Of a DNA stretch of 64,000 nucleotides, positions 9,746 through 23,500 are shown one piece after another; the first letter of the stretch is position 1, and every line of letters starts with the position of its first letter. Location: contig CAXAMN010001237.1 in NCBI GenBank assembly GCA_963970005.1, forward strand, positions 1 to 64,000, read 5' to 3'. Under the pieces are notes generated by a model. The model was not told where the DNA came from. It did no database searches and saw nothing but the letters and a program-made list of their open reading frames with translations. This DNA is from Durusdinium trenchii. Lineage: Eukaryota > Sar > Dinophyceae > Suessiales > Symbiodiniaceae. The translations under genes and the position numbers were made by a program.

Positions 9746-10408
9746 TCAGTCGAAGATTCGCCCTGCGGTGACTTCATTCTGAAGCGAAATCAAGACCTCA
9801 GAGTTTGAGCCACCCACCTTTATGGGTGTGTATTGAATTAGGGAGACCTCCCAGTTTGACGCCCTGGAAGAAGGAAGATAGACCACAACCCATTCGGCCA
9901 GGGGGTCCCTATGAAAATACACCCACATAGGCTCACATAGGAAATAACAAATCCCGGATCCATTTGGCACTTGCCATTGAACACGCGATGTGACTTTGGG
10001 CATGCGAACACCGTAGCCACTGACCACACGGCGAACCGAAAAAGAACTTGGTACCGATCTAGTTGGACGTGGGGACCCCCCCCGGTGGTGATCTCGACTC
10101 AAGTTCAGCCAGTTCAGCGCTCCAGTCCGTGACCCCCGTGCCAGACAGTCCATCAAGGAGAGGATGAGCTCGCGCCACTCGGCGATGAGACCCAAGCCCA
10201 CCTCCATCCTGACGGGGAGGAAACATCTGCGCGCCATGAGGCGATGGCAAAGGGCCCAAAGTGACACCAATGACGAGTACCAAGTGACGGCCCCATGACA
10301 TGCGCCCAGGTCCGCCAAGACGGTCCAATCCTCCCCGGGCCCAGGTCCGAGCTCATGGACCTTCACCAAGTGACCGTCCGATCTTACACTCCCATCAAAC
10401 TCGACCAC
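9746..10408 (-). CDS. Long minus-strand frame of doubtful coding value
   Basis: A 220-codon frame with a short natural-looking helical part (EVGLGLIAEWRELILSLMDC, about 10150-10200). The rest has intron-like composition. It may contain one exon of the kinase gene's C-terminal region; no splice sites are convincing. Confidence 0.2.
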   Translation of the reverse strand: MVEFDGSVRSDGHLVKVHELGPGPGEDWTVLADLGACHGAVTWYSSLVSLWALCHRLMARRCFLPVRMEVGLGLIAEWRELILSLMDCLARGSRTGALNWLNLSRDHHRGGSPRPTRSVPSSFSVRRVVSGYGVRMPKVTSRVQWQVPNGSGICYFLCEPMWVYFHRDPLAEWVVVYLPSSRASNWEVSLIQYTPIKVGGSNSEVLISLQNEVTAGRIFD

Positions 10409-11049
10409 AATGGGTCCCTGGAAGGTGGTTTTCCTCTACCAACCGAGTGTCTTTTTTGGGGTCTTCCAGGGTGTAATCAACGAAGGTCATCCTTCACTCC
10501 TTCACCATCCTCAGTTGCTGTTGGAGCTTCCCTGACCGAACTCAAGCAGCATGGACGGCAGCCGCTGGGGAGAAGTTGGGCAAGGGCGCTTCCGGGGGAA
10601 CATAGTCACTAAACCCAAGTGCTTCATAGCACACTCCCAGTGCCTGGCATCCAGACCTGCCCAGCTCTTCGCCAAGAATCGTCTGCACGAAGGGACCACC
10701 CAAACCCAGAGGCCCAAGAGCATGAACCATACACCGCGTGAGGCCTTAGCAACAACCAATCCCCCTCCATCAAGGGGGTGCATCAGGTCAGTTGGAGCTT
10801 AACTCCTGGGCACCAAGTGCAAGCCGTTCACCAACTGCCGTGGGGTGCAACCGTGAAACCCGGATTCCAAAGGTTCACACTCCGAAGTGTCGAAATTCGC
10901 CCCAGCTATCCCGATCCAGTCTCGTGCCAAACGGGTTAGCTGCTGAACTCTTGGGCCCTGAAAAAATATACAGCACAAAATAGCACAAAGCACAGTGAGT
11001 AGACTGATCAGGTCATCCAAGTCATCTTGGTAAAGGTAGACTGATCAGG

Positions 11050-11152
11050 TGTGGTTGATCCCGCCAGTTGTCATATGCTTGTCTCACAGATTCAGCCTTA
11101 TTAAGCCATGCATGTCTCAGCATAAGCATGTATAAACACGGCGAAACTGCGT
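11050..11152 (+). rRNA. Degenerate 5'-end fragment of small-subunit (18S) rRNA
   Basis: The sequence TGGTTGATCCCGCCAGT, TCATATGCTTGTCTCA and TAAGCCATGCATGTCTCAG follows the conserved start of eukaryotic 18S rRNA, ending near GGCGAAACTGCG. It has substitutions and about 9 extra bases before TTAAGCC, and the match stops after about 100 bases. It is a dispersed fragment, not a functional gene, and lies near the kinase exons. Confidence 0.85.
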
Positions 11153-11169
11153 GGTTTCACCGTTTCGCC
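11140..11169. repeat. Inverted repeat at the end of the rRNA fragment
   Basis: GGCGAAAC and GTTTCGCC form an 8-bp stem with a 14-base loop exactly where similarity to 18S rRNA stops, suggesting a rearrangement or fold-back breakpoint. Confidence 0.6.
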
Positions 11170-11410
11170 AGCCACGTCGTGTTGTTTCACCGGCGTCTTC
11201 GTTGGCATGGCTTTCGTCGCGCGTCGTGCGGTGGGCTGGTGCTGCAAACTCCGAAGAGCTCGCATAGGAGGAGGTGTTCCACAGCACGGGCGGCTATCCC
11301 AGTAACGGAGGTTAGACATTTATATACTATGGCATGATGGGACACGCACACCCACAAACCCACACTTGTTCAATCCCTTGCTAGCAAGGCAACACCCTGA
11401 GTACTGCAGT

Positions 11411-11554
11411 TAAGCACTCCGTACACCCGAGCAGCCCTGTACCCCTACGAAGCGCCGCACGTGCTTTTCTCTCCGAGAAGCGGAAGGGCACCCGCTCTGG
11501 TACACGCAAGCGCTGGCCACGGTCAAAGCAAATGGAATAGTCCACGTGCACCAC
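11411..11554 (-). CDS. SMG1-like: SMG1-like exon: activation segment
   Basis: It starts after CGCAG at 11554 in phase 0 and reads [20 protein letters not shown] then VPFRFSE. The metal-binding Asp is in DYS. Near 11475 the best continuation ([15 protein letters not shown], like SMG1 GVTGVEG) is in the +1 frame, so one base is extra or a very small intron is present. The 3' end is approximate. Confidence 0.75.
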
Positions 11555-14500
11555 CTGCGCAGACCGTGAGATGCGGTGCCCCGCAGCGCGGGCACCAAGT
11601 TCTTGTTGCATACCTTGAGCATCCTTGAGTTAAGGTTTCTCTATCCCACAAGGTCGCTATAGACCCCTGGTGGTAGAGGTGGAAGTTCGCTCCAAGGCCC
11701 GGCCAGCTCGGGGGTCGGGGAACCAACACCGGTTCAACCTGCCACGTGGCCGGGGTCTTTTCGGCCCAACTCCTTGAACTCATGACAGGCATTATGGCTT
11801 TCTCCAGGCCTATAGGGCCTATGGCTTGGTCATCTCGCCACCCGGAACGATCGGTGGGTGAACACCGGGTGCCGCCTCTCCGGTGGTCAGGTCCAAGAGC
11901 AGGTTGTCCAAGTGACGATCTCCCAGGCCAATGAGATGCCCCAAGATCCTCGGAAGGCCCGGACGATCCCAGGCGTTCGACGGTCGGCCAGTCCGAGTCG
12001 CGAGTCGCGAACGAAGAAGATCGGAGCACCGTGGGTCGTTCGGGACTGCTTGATGGGACGGAATGGGATGGGGATGGCGGTTCTTCTTGATCAAACTTGA
12101 GCATCCTGCACGCCTCGTGAATACTTCTCACAAACTTGACGGCACAATCAAACCCACAAGTAAAGGTTTAGTTGGATTTACAGCGTACGTTTGTGCCCTT
12201 GTCCACTTGTCCAAGGGACACACGATAAGCACATCAAGACATGCATATGTAATCTATTCCCCGGACTGGGTATCTCCAAACTCGGTCCCTCTCCACCATT
12301 GGGGCATCTCCACCTCCCCAGCCACCCTCACAAGCGTCGAGCTAAATGAGGTCGACAAGGTATATGCCCTCTGCCGCAAGAAGTGCTGTCCTTCCACTAC
12401 TGTGTGCAATGAGCGGGCGACTTTGTCGGGACCCGTTACTCTTACGCAGCTATCAAGCAGTGACAACTCTTCACCACTAGCTAGCTGTCAAGCACTCAAG
12501 ACCCTACTTCGAAACCTACCCACATCTCAAAAGAAGAGGCAAGCCCTAATATGCAGCGTCAACCTACCTAATTAAATGCTTGTCTCTGCCTTCGTTTGAA
12601 CTCCTCACCAGAAGATGTTTACAAAGGAAAACTGTATCTTAGGGCGGGGCCAAAAAATCAAAAAGGCCCGTCCTGGATGGAGAGAGCTTAAGAAAAGCTC
12701 GCGACTGATGAGGTCCGAGGGCGAATCTGCTTGCATCTCATCAAAGGTCCTGGCGGAGGTTTTCTGCCTGGATTCGGTGTAACCGTGCACCCAAAGGATG
12801 TGCCCAAAAGGGGGAATAGGACCATAGGAAATTGAAGAAAACCCGAAATCTGTTCGTTGATTGATGTTTGGGATCTCACCAAGAATTTCGATGGTGCCAT
12901 CACCAGCGCCCAAACCCCATGCACTTCATTCTATTAAAGAAATCAGAACCCTTGGTCATGAAGAGCTTGTTCAACAAACCTCTGGCTCGGCATCACGATC
13001 TCAACCAATGACATCACACACTCATGGAAGCGGATGGCTGGGAAAACGATGTTCCTCTACAAAGCGGCTTCCTCTCCACGCCCCTTTCAAGTGCTCCAAG
13101 AGAACCCAACCCAAATGGTCCCAACAAAAAAGGCGAGTGCTCCACAACGCTTCCGCCCAAACGCCCAACCGCCCAACCGACGGTACGCTCGTGGGCCCCG
13201 GGGTCCGGGGTCCCCGGGCACCGCAGGACGCGGCGTGTCGAAGACACCGCGCCTCCGAAGCGCCTCCATCGGCCAGTGCCGGCGCGGGTGGTTCACATCC
13301 GAGTCCATCGCCCTGGAAGTCCGGCGATCGACTCTGAAAGAAGGGCGTGCCGTGCCGGCCGTGCCCGCAAAACGAGCGAACGCGAGCGTGTTCCGATGCG
13401 AGGAGGATTGGAGACCCTGTTGGATTGAAAGGAGCGTGCCAAGTCTTGAAGCTGGACGTGAACGCGCTGAGTCCACGTGACGCGCGGACGTTGGACCCGG
13501 AAGTTGGTTGAACCTTACTACCGTAGATGGACGAAATGTTCAAACCCTTGACCACATAGACTTCCCCCCCGCCACCCCCCACAGTTCAATGTTAAGTTTT
13601 ATTCCCGGAGACTAGGGCCGAATGGACGAAACTCATCAAACCCCAAGGTACCAAACAAACTTGTAACTGACATTGAGATTTGGGGTGCGGAGTTCATGGA
13701 GACAACATGATGTTCTGAGGTTTGATTATATTGTCCATCTACTGTAGTCTTGGAGACGGTGCTGCTTGAAGACATACCACCCATTGTCCTTATGAGTGAT
13801 GTGAGCTGCGCACCATTCGGGCTGGATTGCAATCCAGGGTGGACGGTGGAAAGCGAGCCTGGCAGGCCTTTTGACTCAAGCCACACAACTCACAAACCTG
13901 CACAGCTACTTCTCTCCCCAACCAAACGCCCCTCCGCAGCTCGCTCCGGCGAAGCTTGAATCCTTTGACTCCCACAGCTGCACGGCACTTGACTGACTTA
14001 GCTCAAAACCGCAGGTTCCTGAGTCGGTTAGCCCTGCATGGAACGTGACGCCGCACCTGAGGTGTTGTTGAATCTTCCGATGCCACAGGTCGGCACTCGC
14101 CAAGGCCTGGTGACGGCGAGTAGACGCAGCCGCCCCGTCCGCGTCTGGTCACCGAGGAAGAACGGTTTGGGTGGTGGTTTCGGCAGGGGGACCCTGGGTC
14201 GCGCCCCTTGGGCGCCACGTGGACTCCTCCCCTGAGAGGTTCACATGGGCTTAACGTGGATGGCTCCGAAAAGGAAGACCATGTTCAATTCGAAGAGCAA
14301 GCAGGTGGTGAAGTCACTCCACGATTATGTTAGTTCCAAGGAGGGTACCAAAAAAATCTTCGGACTTGCGACTCTGCCCCCCCATGATGAAAGAGCTGAT
14401 TGGAAGTGTCTCGAACCCTCCACAGTTCGGCTTTTTTTCGGCGTCGCGCAAGCTTGTCAACTCCACACGTTGAGAGGCGCGACCCACAGCGATCAAAACC

Positions 14501-17500
14501 CGGGAAGTTCAGTCATGATGCGTTTTACCCCCTAACAATTGGTGGATCATGACTACCTGGTGGGGTAGAAATGAGTCATGGGAAGTTCTGGGTAAGATAT
14601 ACTGATGAGACTGTCTGGAAAATGACCCGGTCGAGTAGACATTTGGCCCCAACCCCTCTGAGCAAAGCTCGCCACCCCCCCCCAGCCTTGGGCTTTTCCG
14701 TCTCCTGCTTTTGAGATGCCTCAACCGGAGTTGTATAGGGTGCATCAATTTAGCATATCAGAAGCAGTTCCATAAGTTCACCAAGTGGATTGCTAAGAAT
14801 GCATCAGATCATTTAGAATCCCTCTCGTTTAGGCCGCTGCAGCTTGCATGTCTAACTAAGTCCTTGCGATCAACGCTTGCATCATGTGCACATATCAAAC
14901 CCCCCCAAAAATAAATAGAACAACACACAAAATCCCCAAAACAACGCCGCCTCTTCATGTTCCTCCTCTTCCAACCCGCCGTTCACGCCCCAAAAAAAGC
15001 CCCACCCCCCCGGTGTCGGTGGTCTCACCTGGCGCCGTTGCTTGTGGATCACGAAGAGCGGCACGGCCGCCACCCAGCGGATCAGCCCCGCCCTACGGCG
15101 GATCCGCCACCGACGTCAGGCCAACATGGCCCTTTAATGAATTTGCTCGGCCCTAATATTGTTTATTTCCTATATAGCACAGCATGTATTTATTTATATA
15201 TTGTTTTTGATATAGATATAATCAGACATATATATATATAATATAGATATAGATAGATATAGATATAGATATAGATAAAGATATAGATCTAGATATAGAT
15301 ATAGATAGATAGGATAGGATAGGATAGGATAGGATCGGAAGGCTTTTATCTTTATAAATATACGATGGTGCTTGCAATGTATGTAGGATAGGTTTTCACG
15401 GGTAAAGAGCCACCCCGCGCCCAATGGCGTGGCCAGGGCTGGGGCGGCTGGAAGCTGACCACCAAAATGTCAAAACCCCATTAAAACCCACAAGAGTCCA
15501 AAACCACGCCCCTAGCAAATAGAAAAATGCACCAAATCAACGGTGCACGCGCCTGGCAGCGATGGGAACCACATCATACCCCCGGCAGCGCAGGCCACGA
15601 GTCCCGCAGGTGGGGCCCAAGGCCTCTAAGGCCTTGCAAGCGCCCGCCTCCACCACCGCATTGGCCTCGCAGGTCGGCACCCGGACCAGAGACGGACCAT
15701 GGTGAGGTTGGCACGCCAGGTGAAAGGCGTGTGAGGTTTCACGAGTAGCACTAGTAGGGTGCGCTGGTGACAAAACGTTGGGCGCCTGCTAAAATCCATG
15801 TTGATAACTAAACTGAACCTCTCAATGTTGAAATGATAAACAGTTAACCACCGATGAAATGAACCTGACACTGGCTGACCCTTGTACCATGGGGGTCGAA
15901 TTGGAGACCCTGCGTAAACACCTACAAAACCATCAAAACATCTGGCAGGTGGAACCTGGAGTCTGCACTCAAGTGGCTTTGAGGCATAGCTGTTTCTATT
16001 CCTCGGAACTTCGGCCTCCCAAACACCCTGACGGTGGGCTTTTTGGGGAGTCCGGACGGTCCGGAACTGTGCAGGGAGAACTCCCCCCCCGGCTCGACGC
16101 TCGCAGACATCGAGTGGTCCCAGAAGCCATCTGCAAGAGCTGCATGATTCGGCCATCCAAGCGCAAATCGTCGCTGCCCTTGAGGAGGAAGCTGTGCCAG
16201 GTGCCATCCTGCGCCTCCTCGGAGGGGATGGGAGGCGCAGGCTGGCGCTAGCGCCACGGGACAAGGAGAAGGAAAAGCGGTGGCTCTAAAAGGAGAAGGA
16301 AAAGACTGGACTCCCTGAAGCCAAGCCATCTGCACACATGGTTGGAGTGGGAGATGGGGTAGGCCCATATCATACAAAAACCTTGTCCTAATCATGTTCA
16401 ACCAATGGTGCTTTGTGGGACTTAGGGTCCGGGTCCAGCGACTCCAAGCGTCAAAGCTTAACTTCTTGGGCTTGGTCTTGGTGGAGAGCAAGTGCACCTG
16501 GGCCACGGGATGAGCCATTCGCACGCCATGCAGAGTGACTGGATGAGTGATGAAGATCTCGAACTGAGGTGGAAAAGTGCCTGGTCACCCCTGTAGGCTT
16601 TGCGGTGAAGAGACAGAAGGCTAAGAGTGGAGGATAAGTGCTGAAGGGATGGCCCCGCTGTGATCTGACAACCTTGCAGCGACTGAGCAGGATCGTTCTC
16701 TTGCGACTCAGTCGAACTGGGGTGATGGGGTTCATGTGCTGCTCCTACTGCACTGTTCAAGAGCAGCTCGCCTGTGCACTGAAATCAAATCATGGTGACA
16801 AAGTCTTGGTGTGAAACCTCATCTCCCCCAAATATCCTCAAAACCTTAAATCACCCATTCTCTCCACAATTGCTTTTTTTCGTCTCATTGTCGCATGACG
16901 GGGCACTACCTCCGACGCGCGCGTGAGGCGCATGAGCGGCGCGCCAGGCGCCACGTCGATGGGAAGGATGATCTGCTCCTGGTCTTGAAACCTGAAACCC
17001 GGCGGAAGCCGCGCTTGTGGCGCGGGCGAGAACGGCAGCAAACAACGTGGGGTGGTGGGATTCACTGCAGTTACCCACACTACTTCAGGGGGGATGCCGG
17101 ACAAGAGATTCCGGAATCTGATGGGTGTCAGGTGGCGCCGAAAGGCAATCCACACCAAAAGACATGAATGAGCAATTCCTGGGCTGCTTCAGTTCGGCGG
17201 CTTCTTTGGGTTTCTCAACCTTGCAGAGTGGCTCGCCCGGGATTCCCGCAGGGTCCGTTGTGCTTTTTAGCCGTGTGCTTGCAATTGAAACCAGCTTCTT
17301 CCTGATATGTGGCGATCTCAAATCAAAAGATTGCCCCTGCAGATTAAGATGGACTCTCAAAACCGCTGGGTTGTATAATATAGAGGAAAACTGTCTTCCA
17401 CAGGGTAATCTTCAGGGTCCATGTTAGTTCAGAGGGGTATTGCCCCTGCTTCTTCCAGATATGAGTTCCCTCTGATCACACCAACATCGCTCGTTCGCTC

Positions 17501-20500
17501 CGCCCGTCTCCCTTCCACCACTCCAGGGCGCATCTGCAGCAGGTCGGGCGCCAGGTCCACCAAGGGCACGCTGCTGCTCGCGAAGTGGTTGCAGCTTCGC
17601 TGCAACACGTGGAGATGGGCCAACAAGCTCCTCACAAGAGGAAAGCGCGCGGTAGTACATGAACAAAAAACAGAATAGTCACATCATATATACAGTAAGG
17701 ACCAGAAATCATGATTGGTACGCTTTTCCTCTCTTTGGATCTACCTGTGTGTACAAATAACTAGTTCTGAGAATGCTCGCTGTACAAACGTGCGCTGAGG
17801 CAATAAACCTCATTTAAAAAAAAAAAAAAACTTTGATACGGTTCTTGCCCACAGTTGTGAGTTGAACAGTCTTTTTATTCATGTCCTAGATTTTGGCGTT
17901 CATGTGTTTCATTTCATGTTACTAGCCAAGAGCCAATGAGAATAGATTAGTATAGTTTAACATCCAAGGCATCAAAGCAAATGTGATGAAAGATGTTAAA
18001 GCAAAACATGAGAGGAAACAATATTGTGGGGTGAACTATTTGTATAATTATGCGGTTTGTTTTTCATCTTTTAGCTCGATTGGCAGCCAAGGCATCACGA
18101 CTGACCACTTGCCCTTTCTAGGGATGGATTGATTCGATAGCCCGAAGTTAGAGGCTGAGAATTGCAATCATTGATGGATTTCACGGACGATATGAAATAT
18201 TTGTTTCTCATCCGTTGCAATTACCTACCAAATGAGCTAAAAGATTCATAAACCGTATAATTATACAATAATAGTTCACCGTTTTTCATCACTGTTGGGT
18301 GGCTGGTCAGGTCGTGGTGGCTGGTTTCGTGCTGGTCACTCCGGTCACCAGCGATGAACAACATCAGCCGGGTGCCTCATTTAGTGTCTTGAACTCCAAG
18401 GGAAATGGAGGAGGGTCAAACCCGGTCAAACCCTCTCCAATCCCAGGTGGGGATGATGATATGGCCCGACAATTCGGGCAAAAGAGAGGGATCGATTTGG
18501 TCCCATAGACGTCTTGGACTACGTCTTGATTGTTCACTTCGGGGTATCCCCTCGACTCATGGTCTAGACGCCTGCCCCTTCGGTGTCGGCCAAAACTGAA
18601 CCCCACCAGCGACCACGGGCGGCTAGCCTCTGGACCCCATTTTCGAAGCTCCCTACCAAACATCGCAACGCACAGCAGGGCACTACGACGCACGCACCCA
18701 CACGGCGGTGCAAGTCGCACCGCTTCCCTCGCCGGCTTCCCAGCTCCTTTGCAGCTCCTGCGCGCCCTTCGCGAGACGATGCGGGCCATGCAGGTAGAGC
18801 ATCCTGACGAACACGGATGCTAATCCCACCGGATCCCACGTGACCAGGTGACCAGGTGACCACCCATACTTACCAAATGTATATAGTTCCCCAAATAGAT
18901 AGTTGGCATGCATTCCAATACATTACATTCTTCGGTGGGGGTCTACTTTCTATCCATTTGGGGACCACTATGCTCGCCAAACCCCAAAAAACTGGCATAC
19001 TCACACCAAACCCACCAATGCTTCAAGGGACACCTGTGTTGGACATGTTCCTTGTCACTTCTGCGGGTGAAATGTCACCATGCCACACAATTTGGATCTC
19101 ATAAAGACCTATCGCTTCATGGCCGTTATAGAGCCCCTGCCACCGCACTGGCACCACAAATGTCGAACATCCTCACTTAGTGCCCCCTTCCACGATACTC
19201 ACAAAGAGTCCCCATCTTCTCGTGATCAGGCCACTGAGATGTACCCTCTGACTCACGTTCCATGGAAGGAAGGTGGAGTTCAAAGGAAAGTAGTCTTTCT
19301 TTCAGGGCCATGCCATGCACATCCAACCAAGAGAGGTGGAGAGACCTGAACTGGGGACCCGAACTCGTGGTACATATGGGATAGGCGAAAAAGGACTTAC
19401 TCAACCTCTCTAGGCATCGTTCCGCCGTGTGTTCCCGGCACCTGCGGAGGGGCGGGAGGAAGATCTGCAAGAAGCGCCGCGCATAGACAGAGTCCAGCGA
19501 GGGCGCACAGCCCATCAAACACAGCACCTGTCAGCAGGGCAAAGCCTTCCTTTATCATTTACTTGTATTCTTCTCCATCTTTATCATACTATTTTTTAAT
19601 GGAAGGCCATTAACCTCATGATTCTTGGCACGGCTTCTTGTTGTATATGATGGATCTTGGACCAATCAACTCAGCTCCCCAAGGATCCCTCCAGCACGGT
19701 GCATTCATCCGGTGGAACGGTGGCCAGGCCACGACGGTGGGTTCTCCCACTCACCCATCCACCCGTCAGAAAAAGGCAAAGGAGCGATTGAAACCTGGCT
19801 GAGACATGAGGGTTTCCATCAATGGGGAGACCCCCCAAATCATCCATTTAATGGGTTGTTGTTATCATAAACCATCCGTTTTGGGGCGCCCCCATTGATG
19901 CACACCATATAGCTCACAGATTACACCACTCCCACCTGGGAGGGACTGCCGCTGCGATGGGGCTTTTCCACGTCGAGGTCTTCGAGCAAGTCCAGCAGAG
20001 GACCCAAGAGTTGCGGAGCACAGCTCGGAACCTCAGGATACTCGAAGAGGCTTGGAGGATGGAGAATGTCTTTGGCCTTTGAAAAGGGTGAGAATTTCAG
20101 TCGAAAAGGAACAGTAGGGTGAAGAGGTCTGGGCGTCAAACTCGAAAACGAGGCTCTCGGTTCAATTCCAAGGGCGGCCCGTGGCCTTGCGCGCAAAGGG
20201 CTCGCCTCGTCCACCGGCTTGGGCGCCAAGAAGGACTCTGCGAAGTGCAGGATCCGCGCGCAAACCTGAGACCAGGCCAGTTGGAGGCCAAAGACCAAAG
20301 ACCAGGCCAAAGACCTCCGAAAAGTGCCTGATCTCTTCAGGTTGCTCGAATCTCGCTCATGCAGGGCTTAGCCTATCTGTGTCCGACCGGAAGCTCCGGA
20401 TCGTGGGAGACGCCAGCTCGCCAGTTTGACCTTATATACTCCCTTCATGATGTGGCCGGATGACCAGGTGCTCGATGGGAACACCATGCCAATCGAGTTC

Positions 20501-23500
20501 ATCACTTTCCCAACTATACCTAGTCTTTGGAACCAGTGCTGGATCCGCTGGGCGATCGCCCTCCCCACCTCATCCACCGGGATGGCCATGGCGTTCAACG
20601 CGCGTGCGAAGCGCGAGGCGGTGCCCAGCAGCGCCGGATGCAGACGCTGGGCGATGGCCAGCGCCTTCGGCGTCCACGTGAGGTGTGAGGAGGGGGGGCC
20701 TGGGAAGCTTAAGATATGTGCCGACCCAGGCGGACCCTAGGGCGTTCACTCTGTTCAATACAGATGAGGTGACCAAAACGCTTTGGAGCGGAAACCTGGT
20801 GGAGGCCTGCACCTGATGGTTCAGGGCGTCACCAGGTTGAGTTGGGCAGGAAAATGCACCTCGGACCCCAAATCCACGCCTCAACGCCTTGCTTCACTTG
20901 TCACAGTGAGGATCCAACCCATGAGGTAATGTGAGCCCCCAAGCAAACATCTCAAAACCGCCAAAAACCATGTCTCCCGTCGAAATCGGTAAACCCGGTT
21001 CAACCTTTGGGGGGGAGCTGTCACAGGCCAACCTCCTCAATCCTCAGACCGCTCAGACCGCTCCCCCCAATCAGCTCTCCCCTCCTTGGAAGACTCCTCT
21101 GCTGCCAGCGCTGGGAAGAGCACCACATGTGGCTTCCGATCGGCCACCCGCTCGAACAAACCTGCCAGCCGCTAGCAGCATGGGGGTTGGGAGGGGTTGG
21201 GGAACTGCTCAGGAGTGGGATGTAGAGGGAAGTTAGGTTGGAAAGTAGATGGCAGCATCATCGGTTTTTAAAGCATCGTTACGTGGCTCCAGGCCAGGCA
21301 GCTGTTGCAAGGAAGAAAGCTTCTTCGGTCACCGAAGACATCACCGGTGACCGTCCCAAGTCGCCACAGTGATCCACCAGCAAAAACGATCCAATTCCTC
21401 GATCGCGCCTGCAGCCACCGTGGCCACGCTGTGCTCCGTGGAGGGACCTCGGGGGACTCCCGGGTTCAGGGAACCCAAAGGGATAACACTCCGTTGTTCC
21501 ACTTCCATGGAACGTGAAGCCGAGTGGAATTGCTTGGAAGCCACTGCAACATCCCCCTTCGCCCCCAAGCACGTCATCGAGTCAGAAGCTGGGCACCCGC
21601 TCCGTTCATATAAGCCAGAAGCTGTGGCAGCAGCGGCTCCAGGAAACGCGTCCTCAGGGAGAAGTGGTGGAGCAACGTCCTGATGCAAGGACTTGTTCTG
21701 CAAGCTTCTTGTTCCTAGTAGTAAGAATGCTCCTGGTAGCGATGCCAGGAGCCCCTAGTAGCGTTCTTGCCCCTAGCAGCAATGCCCTTTGCTCCTAGTA
21801 GCGTTCTTGTTCCTAGAGGAAATGATTTTGGTAGAAAACTCTTGGGTGTACACCATCCCCTGGGCCCAGTGGATGATGATGGTTCAGTTGCAGGCCTTTC
21901 TCAACAATAGGGATAATCCTGTATCGATTGTTACAGGTAGTAGGACACCCCAATATATGTATATACATCTGCCAATAACAACCCATTCCCAGGACCCAGT
22001 GGATGATCATTCAGGCTCCACCGTGGCTCTAACCAGTCGCCAAATCGGCCGGAAGCTCCAAACCGTCTGCATTGATCGGAACACGTGGACTCATGGTCTG
22101 CATTCGGGGGGGGACTGCTCAAGAGCGACCACGCCAAAGGAGCCGAGAAAGAGTGCCTCTTTCTCTGCCCTAGAAGTCCTGCCTGACGATATTTTGACTG
22201 ACTGAAGTAAAGGATCTTCCTTTTTGGGTCACCTAAAGACCATTCTTGGTATAGTATAGTCTTTGACTCCCAGGGTGTGTTTAACATCTCGTCACATCAA
22301 GAGCTATGCATGGCGCCCAGTTCCCCCGATTCGCCGTGCCGCCGTGCCCTTCTGAAAGCTAGGCCTCAAAAGCGCCTCTCCCTCAAACATCAGACCCGCC
22401 TGACCCAAGTGTACCCCAACATCAATGAGTAAAAACAATAAACTTAAACCTCTCATTCTTTCACACGTATCCCGCCATCCTCACCGAGCGGCTCCAGCCA
22501 CTCCAGTGCGCTGGGCCTCTGCAGGTGCCGCTCCGTGAGCCGCAAGGACCGCAGCACCGCGCGCTGCACGCGCGGATGGCTGGGCGGCAGCTCGGAGCGG
22601 TTCAGGTGCCGGACGTACGCCTCGAGAAGGACACGAGCGCGGCTCCAGCCATTCTTAGAAGGTATCACTGGACCCAAGTCAAGCACCCTATGGACTGATG
22701 CCAAGGCCACGTCAAGCACGGTTGGGGCATGGGTGACATCCTACAAAAACCACGGCGGCTTTATGAAACAAAGCAAACTGTTCCAGCCTTTCCATCTAAA
22801 ACTGAGACTGGAAAGTTCTGGCAGCTGGTGGTGTCAGAATTCACCAAGTCAACAGTCCTTCCTTGAGGGTGCCCATGTCACAACAAAACGTCTCATGTCC
22901 GGTCTTGCTTGGCGGCACCTCGATGGTCTGTGCACCAGCCGCGCGTTGCCACTGGCTGAAGGTGGATGCCTAAATGCCGGACTGGCTGCGGTTTCCACGG
23001 CCGTTCGGCCGCGCGGTTGCTCGGATCGGATGCCAAGGGTGCGCCAGCGGATGTTCGGATGCCAAGGGTGCGCCAGCTGTACTGCATATTCAATATATTC
23101 CGTACTTAGAGCTAAGGGACCTTGAGGGTTGTGAGGACATTGGGACAAAATGGGAGATCACTATAATACACACTGAAAGCATCTCACGCATCTCAGGTTT
23201 CTCGCCATAAGTGCCCTAAAACAGAATGGACAAACCTGTCCAAAGTTCACAGGGACAGGCAGAAAGAGTCTTGGGGATTTGAGCCAAGAGTTGTGAAGGG
23301 GGGTACTGTTGGCACTACCCCCAACATCCGAGGCTCCAAGAATGCAATTGGCTCGGCCAGCGCCGCTGCCCGTTGCTCTCCCAAGTCCTACCGAAGCGAA
23401 GACAGCTGGTCATGGGAAGCGAACACCACTTGAACACGTCCTCCGGCAAGCGGAGGATGCAAGACCTCCACGCGACCAAAACGAAAAGGTAAAACGTTTC

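Noticed and set aside
13864..13882. Spliced-leader-like word TTTTGACTCAAG
   Set aside because: About 15 of 19 positions agree with the leader but no gene start follows, and such words can occur by chance.
20159..20175. tRNA-like T-arm GGTTCAATTCC
   Set aside because: No matching acceptor, D or anticodon stems could be built around it.
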